From positions 7,130,001-7,194,000 of the forward strand of contig OY720098.1 in NCBI GenBank assembly GCA_963082875.1: DNA of 64,000 nt. Direction: 5' to 3'. The translations under genes were made by a program, and so were the position numbers. Origin of the DNA: Corella eumyota (taxonomy: Eukaryota; Chordata; Ascidiacea; Phlebobranchia; Corellidae). Of this stretch, positions 1 through 11,690 are shown piece by piece. How positions within the stretch are numbered: position 1 is the stretch's first letter; every line of letters begins with the position of its first letter. A model generated the notes under the pieces. It searched no databases and had not been told where the DNA came from. It saw only the letters and a program-made list of their open reading frames with translations.

Positions 1-31
1 TATGAATATTTTTTCTTCGATTTGACCTTAC

Positions 32-2751
32 CCTCCCATGATGTGAACGGGACTTTTTTATTTTGTAGATATTACGCTAAAAAATATTATAAAACGTATT
101 AAGTTAAATACAAATGTAAATTAAAGACCAGACAATTGCTGTGCAAACCCGTTTTTAAACATACTTGAACAATAAAATATACAAACAAATATTTAAAAAA
201 CACACCTCCAATTTTGTTGTTAAGATTTTTGATGTACAATTTTCGTCCACAATACTACAATATTTATCCGCCAATTTCTCACCAAAATAAACCTCTGCGC
301 GGCAAATGGTGCCCTTTATACAAAAAAATTTAATTTAACAAGTTTGTATATAGTTTCATACAACTATACAACTAAAAAAAGTATATTTACCTTAAACGCA
401 GTTGCCGTAGAGCGATGTCTTCCCAGGACGAAGTATAAAGAGTCATCATTTGTTAGATTCCCCATTCTCATCGTGGGAATATTTTGTCCGGAAAAACTGT
501 TTCCGCAGTTCGTGAGAACTGACAGGATTCCATTTTGCACTGAAATCAAAATTGTTCTCGATTTCGGACGATCGGAAGAAAATCCTTGATTTTGCGGGGA
601 TGTTGTTCTTCCACGTCGGCGAAATCTAAATTTTCTTCGACGTTTGTTGGCCAATATTTTTATGAATTTTGGGTAAACCTGCAATGCATTCCGTTTATCG
701 ACCAGTTGTTACAGCAGTATTAAAACTAGAATAAAATTTTACACATTAATTCATGTAGCCTACCTTTATTGCAAACTTCATTTGTTTCTTTTTGCTTTTT
801 ATGGTGAATAAATAAGAGGGAGTTTTAACTGATTCGAAGGATAACACAAATATCATGGACTGATTTTTTCTAACTTCGCTTAAAGGAAATAACTGCCACA
901 GAGGCTAAAAACAAAACACATTTTAGTTAATTTGATATTAAATAATATTTTTAAAGTTATGTATAACATTTTATTGTTCAAGCTTCTAGGGAGTTTTTGT
1001 TTAATTTTTATAAATCAGTTATTTACCCTTATAACAGGTTGGAAATTGGGTGGAATGTATAAGGAATGATTGACGTGAAGAATAGAGCGCTGATTGGACG
1101 ACGCCCCGACCAGTTGAAGACGAGATAAAAGGTCAGTTCCTGCATTTTATAATTTGAATTTATTGTTTAAAAATAAAAGACAGAAAGCCAACGTAAATTC
1201 TAAATTCAAACATTTACTCGTGAAATCTTATAAGTTCAACCCAAAATTGTAAGCAAAGTACTATAAATTAAAAGCATTAAATTTAAAAGCATTAAAATTT
1301 TACAATTTATTACTTGCAAGCATGAATAATAAATAAGTCATAATTATTACAATGTACTTAGATTAAACAAGTTTAACAAACAGCGGTCATATAATTATCG
1401 ACCATACATAACCGCTTAATAAAGTTTACCTGCAACCGCATTTGTTAATCTTAAACCACGATAAATTTTGGGTACGTTAGCTAGAGCAGATTTTTTTAAT
1501 TATAAACGATAACATTAGTAAGCATATACAGAAAATAAAAAACTATTATGCAAAGTCGAAACATACCTGAATCAATACGTGCGTAAGTTGTGGCAATAAA
1601 ACTCGAAGAAATAGCAAGAAAGACTAAGAAAAAAAACCTGAAATATAAAAATAAAAATTATGAACCACTTTATGGCGCGTCTGAGCTAAGGTTATACCTT
1701 AAAACAAAATCTAAATATGTTACTTAATATAAAGTAAATATTAAACAATTTATTATAAAAATTATGGTAATTATACAGTTTATTTCATAAATATTTAATC
1801 ACCAATTTTTATTCAAAAAAACGTATAAAATTTAGCCTAAGCCATAATTTAATTATCAGTTTAAGATTGATTTTAAACGGCACAAAAAACGCTTAGAACG
1901 AATAAAGTAGTTCAAATATTTAAGCCTCTGCCTAAACAAATATCGGCTCTTGTTGTGTTGCGGTATGCGCTATGGTGGCAAATCTGTTGTCGATTTCAAC
2001 AAAGATTACACGAGATTGACGATACTCGCAGCTGAAAAAAAAAGTCAATTTCCGATTTCCTATCTCTCTCTTCCTATGCCTCAAAGCAAAATAAACGTTG
2101 GCTGCGTGTTTTGATGGTAAATAAATACGTTTTTCTCAATGGTGACTATTAATATGGGCCAGTGAAATAATTTATAAATTTCGATGTTCAACTTATAACT
2201 GAAAACTAGAAACCGCAAAATTTTAATCATAAAATCTTACCACAAATTAGATGGATTGCTCATTTTTACCCTTGCTGCACAATTTTCCATACAACACCAC
2301 ATTAATCGATATTTATCCCTTCATTAATAAACTCATCCCCTAACTATAAACTCCTAACTTAGGCAGTAAAACAAAAAATTATATTAATTATCCAAACAAA
2401 TAATTACTCCCTTAACTTTAATAGGCATAACAAAATCAATACAAACAGCTAAAACAGTTACCTATAAAACACTACCGCATCTGTCAAGTTCAGATTATAA
2501 TACAATACCGAGTAAAATTTAAGTCTGTTCGTGTCACAGTCCCTGCCCCATGTACTGACATCTGTTCAAAGTGTACACTGCATTATAAGGCTATACATAG
2601 CCCTATAACAATGTGATCAAATGAAAATCATATGTGTGTGAGCGTGTTGTTTGATATTACCTATTCCTTCCTGAGTCGTTTGATAGTCGCATCTCACTAT
2701 TAACTGACTAAACACGTGACCCATTTTTTGGGTCGTCGCTTTTTGATCCAT
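32..2751 (-). CDS. Secreted protein with N-terminal TSPN/LamG-like domain (5' part, runs off the left edge)
   Basis: This is a minus-strand gene assembled from phase-consistent exons, in transcript order: 2751-2661, 2031-2010, 1637-1567, 1139-1027, 904-764, 678-391, 313-206 and 76-32 (about 293 residues so far). The ATG at 2751 is followed about 35 codons later by a hydrophobic leader (IVNLVFFFLVFLAISSSF), then TDLLSRLQLVG. A jelly-roll domain follows, resembling the thrombospondin/fibrillar-collagen/NELL N-terminal domain: it has LYIPP, YLFTIKSKK, the strand ILISVQNGILSVLTNC (family pattern: SV-x-L-x-DC) and a closing FKGTICRAEVYFG followed by two Cys. This suggests an extracellular matrix protein; collagen, thrombospondin and NELL cannot be told apart because the diagnostic downstream repeats are outside the window. 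A very basic stretch (KRRRKFRFRRRGR) lies inside the domain and is unusual for the family. The first two exons are the least certain; the exons from 1637 down to 206 are convincing. Confidence 0.62.
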
Positions 2752-4903
2752 ATTTAACTGACCTATTAGAAGCGAAAGGTAAACCGGCTTTGATCAAAAA
2801 AATTAAGTAAGATTGAAAAAATGATAATAATTTTTTTAAATTTTAAATAAGGGGTTTACAAAATTTACTTCTTTTTTATGTGGTTTATTTTTATAGTTTT
2901 TTTAGTATGTTTTTTATGATAATAGGCAGGCAAAAAATGTATGTCATTTCATTTAATCGCAACCTCTGTTAGATATACATATTTTAATCTTTTGGGAATA
3001 AACAACGTATTTGACGAACTATATTAAAAGGTCAGTTTTTTTTAGGTTATTGTTATATAAAATAACGTGGGAACGATTATCTTTTAAATTTGTTCAACTC
3101 TATTTTAAACAAGCTTTTCCGACCTTACGGTTATTCAGCAGAGATCCGGAAATAAGATTTATGTGAAACAGGAATATGTTTTCGTGTTCTATTGTAATAA
3201 CACGCAATGATAGGGTGTCATATCGCACGTGCAGTGCACCCGTTGCTTAGGATCAGGTAGCAATTTGTTAAACCAACTTCACACATAACAAACAAATCGA
3301 ACATTCATCGCCGATATAGCCGACAAATAATAGGAAATAGATGTAATAACGGACTTGATTTTCGTGGGATTTGTCGCCCAATTTGCGATGCCCCAACCAA
3401 TTGTAATTTTAAACGAGCATGCACTAGCGACCGAAATGGTGAACTTGATTGACAGTTAGGTTAATAAATAAAAGTATCGATGGGCATTTGTTTGATATAT
3501 CTATCTGTCAATACATTATTCCATGCTAATCAACAATACTTAAACACTATGGTACCCCGATGTTGTGATTAGTATACTACCGAAAAATTTCTACACTAGC
3601 GAAATTTATAAAGTACTCCATAGCGCACTCTGGTGATGGGCTCTTGTATAAAAGCAGTATTTATGTATATACGAACATTTTAGGTTGCTTTAGGATTTAA
3701 ATAATATCTAATACATGCACATGTAATTTCAACAAACTTGCTAAACTATATCGAAGATACAAAATTTAAACAATAATAAAAAATTCAATTTGAACGCGAT
3801 TAACATCACAAAATACCCAGACTAAAATTTAACTCAAGTTTTAAGCGGACCGCAGGCTAGACAAAACCGCGTAGGCTTTTTTTACACTTACAACAAATCA
3901 CTCTCAGGAGAACTTTATGACGTCACAATACGGTTTGTCTTGTGCAGAGAGATTGTCAACAAACGATCGCATTGTTACTGTTTGCGGGCGACGCCGATAA
4001 AAATAATGTTTTATGGTTTTAATCTAAATGAGGAAGTATGGTAATTCTTTAAGCCATGAACTGCTCAGTATCGCGATTTAAAACGTGTCATTTCAGAAGG
4101 GGGGATCAAAATCACATACGGGCGTTTTTGTACGTAGTTATTGCATCTTATAATCACGTGTTTGTGAATGCGTTATTATAGGCGCGAAGCTTAAGTTCAA
4201 CTTACTTGAACAGTAGCCTTTTTATAATATTTTTGATCTATTTTGATTTGTGGTTTAAAGTTATATATAGTGTAAGAAAACAGGTGATACCTCATTGCAA
4301 TATGCAAATTAAATCGCTAAAAAATCTTATAATTTATTGATTTGTGTAGAAATTATGCCAAAACTAAGCGAAATCGATTTTTTATTCCCATGGAGGTAAT
4401 TCGATTAAGTTGCGGCAATGCCGAGGGTGTCCGGTTACGCTTGCGGGCCCGCCATGGCCCGAAGCCCGGCGTGATTACTATACAGGTCCCGATGACGTCA
4501 CATATCGGATATAGAACATGACGAAACCTACCCTGGTGTGTCGATATTTTATCCGCATGGGATAGTTTTGGGGCGATTGTGTTGCATTTTAGTTTGCATA
4601 ACAACGCTCGCCACGAACTAGGCGATTCTATAGTGAAGTTTTATGAATGAAATTTCTGTGTTTGTTTTGTATAGTTTTACGAGACATTTTTCTTGGAAAA
4701 AAACCTTATGATAACAAATAAAAGTCATCTTGATAGCGCAATTTTGATGTAAGGTCCGTATATCAACCATAGGCTTTAACTTTTAACACACAAATAAAAA
4801 ATTAAGGCAGGATTTGAATCCTGTTTTAAAAAAAAACTACTTGACTAATACAATTTGTAAAACACTTTTTAATAATATTCTAATATTTTGACAACACACT
4901 TAC
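2752..4903. other. Non-coding, with a GC-rich palindromic island at about 4410-4600
   Basis: No convincing exon was found. Most of it is AT-rich, but about 4410-4600 is sharply GC-rich and holds the 10-bp palindrome GCGGGCCCGC (4443-4452), an adjacent GCCATGGC palindrome and a TGACGTCA (4493-4500). Another TGACGTCA lies at 3918-3925. The 83-codon minus-strand open frame over the island has no splice or codon signal supporting it. If the orphan exon at 4904-5097 belongs to the leftmost gene, this stretch is its intron; the phases do not join directly, so a further exon would be needed. Confidence 0.4.
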
Positions 4904-5097
4904 CAAAAGATTCGTTGATGATTTGTTACTTGTCGTGGTTGAAATCTCTTTTTGTTGTTGGTCCGCTTATGACGTAAAAATCGGTGTTGTTGTGACGTAA
5001 GAGTTGATTGGAATGGTTGATCTGGTTGATAGCGGGAAGCAAAGAAATGAGGATTATGGACGGGCATTGGTGGTTTAACTAGACACAATGCAACCAC
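4904..5097 (-). CDS. Orphan internal exon, unknown protein
   Basis: This is a 194-bp stretch open in one frame on the minus strand and bounded by excellent splice sites: a TTGATTTTAG acceptor just above 5097 and a TTG|GTAAGTG donor just below 4904. It would encode about 64 residues, rich in Gln, His, Asn and Arg (for example PVHNPHFFASRYQPDQPFQ), and leaves in phase 2. I do not recognise the sequence. It may be an upstream exon of the leftmost minus-strand gene, but it does not join in phase to the exon at 2751, so a partner exon is missing. It could also be a separate gene or a chance open frame. The splice-site quality is the main argument. Confidence 0.35.
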
Positions 5098-8000
5098 CTA
5101 AAATCAAGTTTTTAACTTTTTAATATACTCTAAAAAAGACATTGTAGTACGATGTACGTTAACAAAGCAACAGTTTAACATAATTCACATTTTAAAGTTT
5201 AATTTTAAACGTTGTAATTAAAAAAGTTAAATGTGTAAATTCAATGTGATCGTGTGGTCGCATTTCAAGATCTAATATAACATGTTTTGTTGCAATTTAC
5301 ATGTTTTAGGCTTGAACACACATTGCCGTCAGTTTTAGCTTACACTTAACGACTAAATAATTTTTCGTAATTAACATTACTATTTTATTATTTTACCGTC
5401 TGAAAATTGCATTAAACTCTGGAAGCAATTAAACTGCATGCAGCTTCTCAGAAAGAAGTTAAATTCGCTCTTCTCCGTTTCTTTTGCAATGAAAGTAGAA
5501 AGCATAGTAACATCCAATAAACAGATGACAACGCTTATTTGTTTTTGGAAAGACTTGACTTTAATAACGCAGCAATGTTTTATTTAACCGTGACTTCATT
5601 TCCAACAATTGTGCACTTGGTGAAGTTGTTTTCCTATAATTCCGCCAATTGTAAGAAATTGCTTACAAAGTCGTCTGATAGTTATCTTTAATGCCGATGG
5701 TAATTTTTTGTGTCGTTTTCGCTACAACTGAAGCGTGAGATTGTGCATCAATTTGTTTTTAAATAAAGCTTCGTGCCTAAATTTGTTGCTCTTCTATTTT
5801 GAATACCTACAAACCTATTCTTCTGCCCTTAAACAAGCAGAAAAAATTGACCCCTAAACATAAAAAGTTAGTTAAATCTAAGTTTAATAAAATTCTTTTT
5901 AAATATAAAGTGCACATTGAATTAATTCTCTGACCTAATATAGTAACCATTATATGCTTAATTGCATTAACCATATATTAAGATTTAATCTAAAGAGACA
6001 CTGAAAAGTGTACTGGACAATCATCATACATAGATCATCCTTTATTTAACAACCTTTGTCAATTTAGATAATACATTGATTAATTTCCTGAAATATTTTA
6101 CACTTGAGTTAATGTTTATGGCAAGCATTCATTTCCGTGTGAGTGACAAAGTGATATGTACGTTACAAACATGAAGGACAGCCTAATGAATCGCACTTTG
6201 CACTTTATACATTGCTTGTTACGAATTAACAAGACGATGCCTAACTATACCACAGATGTTAGTAAAAATTATACTGAAATTACAAAAACACAACATGATA
6301 AAATGTCATTTATCATATTCTTGAATATTTGTAAGACCTAGTTTAACGTTGATACAATAACACAATAACATAGATTAATATCAACAGTTTGGATAAAGAT
6401 TTACAAGTATCTGCACTTACTATATTAAGATCGAGTAATTTTTAACCCATATAACGTTCAAATCAATTGTGTTTGACAGTACTGTACGTCGCAACCCTAC
6501 AAAAATTTAGGGCAAGAATATTAGAGCCAACGACTCATTACGACATGTCAATCAGCGGCATATTAGCATCGACTTACACCGGTTAAAATCTTGTTTCATC
6601 ACAGAAGTGGGCTTGATGTGATCATTTACCCATGAAGTGTAACAAGCTATTCTACCATGTCTAAATATCGAAGCCCTTAACGAGTTTTAAATGCAATTTC
6701 TTGGTAGCCTAAGACTGTTGTGTAAACAAAAGTAGAGATATAAACAATGCATATTGCTAACATATAGGTATTGAACCATGCCTAGATTTGCAACCTAAAT
6801 TATGATAGATAGAAATCGATCTTGAAATCATGCACACGTTTCAAAAATCTGCCTGAATAAATATACAATTTTCGTAATAAATCGGTTTACAAAACTGGTT
6901 TTTAGAGCAATGAAGCGACAAACCACTTCCTTATAAAAAGGTACACAAATCCCCTAATTTTATTCAGTGTCTAAGTCGCTTGTAATGCTGGCTCTTTGCA
7001 GGATTTGCTATCAAAGGGACTGTTTTATCGGGTAAATCTCTTGAAGTGGTAACACAACACTGCACTTTCAACCATAATTGACCTAACAGAAATGCATTTC
7101 ACCTGTATGGCAAAAGATAAACATCGTGATATTATTATTATTACGAGCGCAAAAATCCGGCGGTATATAGTGCTATAGAAATTCTGACATTATTCGCGTA
7201 AAGATAATATCTTAACAAGATTTTACTGTTTTTTTTGGTAAAGTGGATCCAATAATAAACACCAGGACGCATTATTTTTAACCCATTAAAAACGTATTAG
7301 CCCCGTTTTTTAAATTAGAACACAAAACGTTTGGTTTAGCCATTGAAATTTTTTGACAAACTAACCAGGTAAGTAGTACCGGTAAATCTGAAGAACCATA
7401 ATCCTTTAACTTTAAAATTACCATGCTCAATCTATTCGATTTAGCCACATATTATTTTGAAACTAAGCCGTCTGACTTCGCGACACAATCAAAGTTTTAA
7501 CCAGACGAAATTATGTGGTACTTTACGAAAATTTCAATTTAACTACATATAATATCATACTACGTACGGCTAAACGTATATTGAAGTCTGGTTATTAGAT
7601 CGGGTTGGGCATATTAATTATATAAGACGTTATCTTGGGATTTGAAACCAAACAAAACAAAATAAAAACACGCTTGTCCGGAGTTTTATTCTATTTCAAC
7701 GATTAGATAACAATTGCCTAAAAACCAAACACATTTATGATAAACCTATTAACTACCTTTATTCATTAAAATCGCAGTTTATTTTTTTTACGTTAACCAA
7801 TTTCTTTTTTAGCTTTGTTAAAAGTCTGTTCTGGGATTAAAAAAAACTTTTTTGAACTAAATTGTATGAATCAAGTTATTGCAACACACATAAATAAACT
7901 ATTTTTAGCCCATCCCCAAATTAAAATGAAACTTTCCAGTTATCACATACCACAACGAAACTTAAACAACTTTCGTTATTATTTTCTTATGCGTTCTGCT

Positions 8001-10362
8001 TTAGACTAAAATAACCAGGTCTTTCTCACTAACTTCATCCCTATTCGACTGAGCACTGGTTCAAATTGCTAAGTCAACTATCTTTTAATTAAAGATCAAT
8101 AAGTGAATCAATTATGAAAAAAACTGGTGTACAAACTTTTCGCGTTCTACCGACAAGCGAATGGCGAGCCCTGAACGGCAGACGTCGACATATTGTCTTT
8201 CAGTTGTTTGATTTGCCATCAAATTGCTCTCTAACAACAAATAAATCAAATTATCATGTCCTTGCTAATGTCAAAATCAATTCAATTTGTCGTCGTTGGA
8301 TCATCAATTACGATTTAATGTTGACCCGATGAATTGAATCACACAACCTTGTAGTTTTAACCAATTTTGCAATTATTGTAAGTCTTGCTCGGAGGTTATG
8401 CTCAACCCCAATTTCTATTCTATTATGTCGCAACTATCTAGTAATACAACCCCTGGACCAAGTGTATTTTGCATCAAGATTATTACGACAAATCAGACTT
8501 TGCGACGTTTTTATTTTTATACGGTTATTATCATGAGACAAAACACCGAGTATAATGTAGCTTCATATAAGGATGTATTTTCTTAACGTGATCCGTTTTT
8601 CACTGTACTTATTATCTGCAGCTTATAACTTCTATCAAAAACATGCGTCACGGGACAAATTATTCAAATAGGGCATTTTTCTAAAAGAAATTGTAACTCA
8701 GGTAACAAATTGTTGCTGCACTTATATACAATTAATATTATTTCAAACTACAACTCATTGAATTGTTTACTCCACTATTTGCCAATAATTACTATTGCGT
8801 TAATGTGTAACTTTTAAATGTAATTAACTAAAGTCAATATATACATAGCGAGTGAATTTTAATGGTATTTAAAGATGACGTAAACCTTCAAATAAAAACA
8901 TAATTTTTTGCCGCAATATTTTGACTAGCCTTTATAATCCAGTTAACTCAATAAAGCACCACATAACCAGATTAAACTACAACACGATGTTTATAATACA
9001 ATTAATGTAATTCATTCATAATTATCAACAAATTTAATTAGCACTAACCTTTCTTCACAGCTCCATTAATTACAACATAGTACAAGCTTAAACAAACAAA
9101 TATAGCCTAATGGAGCGCAGTCTTTGCAATATTCTGTACCAATATAATGAACGAAATAAAATGTTTTTTTAGCCAAAACGCACAATATATTGTGAACACT
9201 GCTTAGTTTGGTCACGGGTCAGGCCCTGCAAATGTGTGCGGGTACTTACATACAAACAACTGACATGCTACGTACATTACAACACCGGCATCCGGTCCCT
9301 CTATTGAAGACCGGAGGTAGAGCGTATCGCAAAAAAGTCACTTATGTTGCGACTTTAAGCAACACTTTAATATGTAACGATTGACATTGATTCATTCGTT
9401 TCAAACCGGAAAAATTCTTTATTATTTTTAGTAAGTCTGTCTTATAAATATAAACGGGTTGTGTACATTTTGTTTACATATTTTTAAACGAACAGTGCTT
9501 GGGTTTAGTTTTTTCGTTTTTACTTCATTATTCATGGTTCAAATGTAAGACCGCCCACATTTGAAGTTTGGAACGTCACAGCCAGTGTGCCATTATTGAA
9601 CTGATACTTAAATTGTAATCAAATCGCTTTTGTGGCATCAAATATAGACTGGCAACTGACACTAAAATAGACAACGGCCTTGCAAGAAAATGCATTTAAA
9701 GCCTACAAAAATTAAAAGCATAAATATTTGATATAGAAGTCAGAACGTTGTTACGTAACTAGCAGACAAATATTGCAATATGCAATTACATGCTTTCTGC
9801 ACAGACTTATATTTCAGTTTTGTGGTCGATATATCACTTTAGTTCAAAAGTGCAATAACATGGAAACAAACTTGATTGAATTAAGGAAACTTGGTGTCAA
9901 TGGTTCAACGTAATTGTATCGAAATTAAAAACAAACCTTCAATTTAATTATCCTAATTTATGACATAACCGAACGGTTTACCCAACAAAACTATGCTTTA
10001 AAAACTAAATGTACCCGTCTTTATTAACACTAACAGCTAACACTCACAATAATCTCAAAATAAGGTCATTCTGACAAAGTACAACTTAGTTTAAATGTAC
10101 TTGTTATTTTAGCTAAGTTTTTGTCATAATAAGTTTATAATGGAATAATGTTTGAGAGTAAGACGAATTTGTGCATCAATAAACAAATCGTGACCTTATT
10201 TGTTTGTAGGGTTAAGTGCATGTTAAAGGAAGAATGATATCGCCACTTTAGGCCCAGATAAACTTTGTACAAATAGCTTTATCGGTACAGGTATCGGCTG
10301 CCAAACTTGGGACTCAATATCTAATATTACCCAATTTGTCCGCATTCTATTTTTATTCAAAA
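5098..10362. other. Intergenic, AT-rich, nothing recognised
   Basis: Both strands contain only short open frames without splice boundaries or family resemblance. Those at about 6156-6341, 7815-8009, 8114-8332 and 8398-8586 on the plus strand have random-looking composition. No RNA gene or repeat was recognised. Confidence 0.5.
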
Positions 10363-10516
10363 CAAGGTCACCAACCACAAATAAAATGCCAAGTTACTGT
10401 ATTTGGGTAATTACAGTAAAATTTATGCAAACTGTGTCCAAGGTCACCAACCACAAATAAAATGCCATGTTACTGTATTTGGGTAATTACAGTAAAATTT
10501 ATGCAAACTGTGTCCA
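10363..10516. repeat. Tandem duplication, 2 x 76 bp
   Basis: Two head-to-tail copies with period 76 (10363-10438 and 10439-10514) differ by one visible base (TGCCAAGTT versus TGCCATGTT). Each copy contains the 7-bp inverted repeat TACTGTA...TACAGTA around a 10-base loop, so each could fold into a small hairpin. The near-identity suggests a recent duplication. There is no coding sequence in it. Confidence 0.93.
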
Positions 10517-11539
10517 CGAGTAGGCTAAAGCTAACAAACTTTCTAGACATTAAGACGCAATCAAAATTCAAAACTTATATCAATAAATACTGACGCGTCT
10601 CTTGAAAGCACTTTCTATTAGAATAATAAACTGTATAGAATATAAATATTGACTTATCAATTCTTGTTTTCAAACTGTCAGTTATAATACCATAACTTCA
10701 AAGGTGGAATACAACTTAAAGAAGACTGTTTTTTGCTTTCTGGTATAAACTAATTAAAAAAACTTATTTTTGGATTTTAGTCAAATCCCCAAAAGTTTCA
10801 TCTTAATTCGAAACATAACCGGATAAATAAAAATGTCTTTCTGCCAGCAAGGCCTTTGGTTTGGCAGACAGAAATACAAATTTTATCATAATCTATCAGT
10901 GTATCAGTACACCACCGATACAAGTTGTTGAACAACCACACTACGTAAGTGGTGACAGATCAAAAAATCTGTGTTTAAACTAAAGACATGGTATAGTGTG
11001 GTATTGGTTTTTGTAGGTATTAGTAACTAAGCCTTATTTAAACAGAATAAGGCTTTCAAATGACCGAATTAATGTCTAATTTTGTATGACGCATAAAAGT
11101 AATCACAAAAAAATAAAAAATTAAGTTTTTGAGGGATACCAAAAAATTATTTTTTATTTGTAAAAATGAAGGCTAATGGCACAAAAAAGTAGCTTGTCTA
11201 CCTTATTTCCTTAAGCTTGTCTTGTTTATTTTTATTTTTTCTTTAATTGCTCTGACTGTTTGCTCTTAAAGTACAGAAATGTTTCTCCGAACTTGTAAAC
11301 CGTCATTTAAACAAATATTTTGAACTATTAGTCAGCTTAACAATGCATTTAATGGTCACGGATTCTATTATCATGTCAAATTAAATGTACACCGCGCTTT
11401 GTGCCAATATTAACCCAGACCGCACGAAAAATACGTCGTAAAACGAATTTGCGACATCTTCTGTGGGAGGTTTGGTAATTAACGAGAGAGTAAAAGGAAT
11501 TTTCTATTTTTATCCAAAGTATTATGCGTAAAATTTATT

Positions 11540-11690
11540 AGGGGGCTTTTTGCGCATAAATTTGAACACGGGACATGCGGTCACAGTTCATAAGTTTAAT
11601 GCCTATTTGCCTGCCTAACCAACGCGCTATAATAAAACCGAGCAAAAATTCCGACGTCATCGATTTTCGGGGGTTCCCCCACTCAGGCCC
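11540..11690 (-). mobile_element. Degenerate tRNA-derived SINE (or tRNA pseudogene)
   Basis: Read on the minus strand, the sequence has a polymerase III A-box (TAGCGCGTTGGTTAGGC, near 11637-11621). About 60 bases later comes a B-box-like block (TCCCGTGTTCAAATTTAT, near 11577-11560), close to the usual GGTTCGAATCC. The A-to-B spacing is longer than in a true tRNA and the arms do not pair well, so this is a SINE head or pseudogene, not a working tRNA. The segment above it (to about 11690) is GC-richer than its surroundings and may be part of the element; the ends are approximate. Confidence 0.55.

Noticed and set aside
344-589. 81-codon plus-strand open frame
   Set aside because: It is antisense to the well-spliced TSPN-domain exon at 391-678.
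11540-11690. Functional tRNA gene
   Set aside because: The A-to-B box spacing is too long, the B-box is degenerate and the acceptor arms do not pair.
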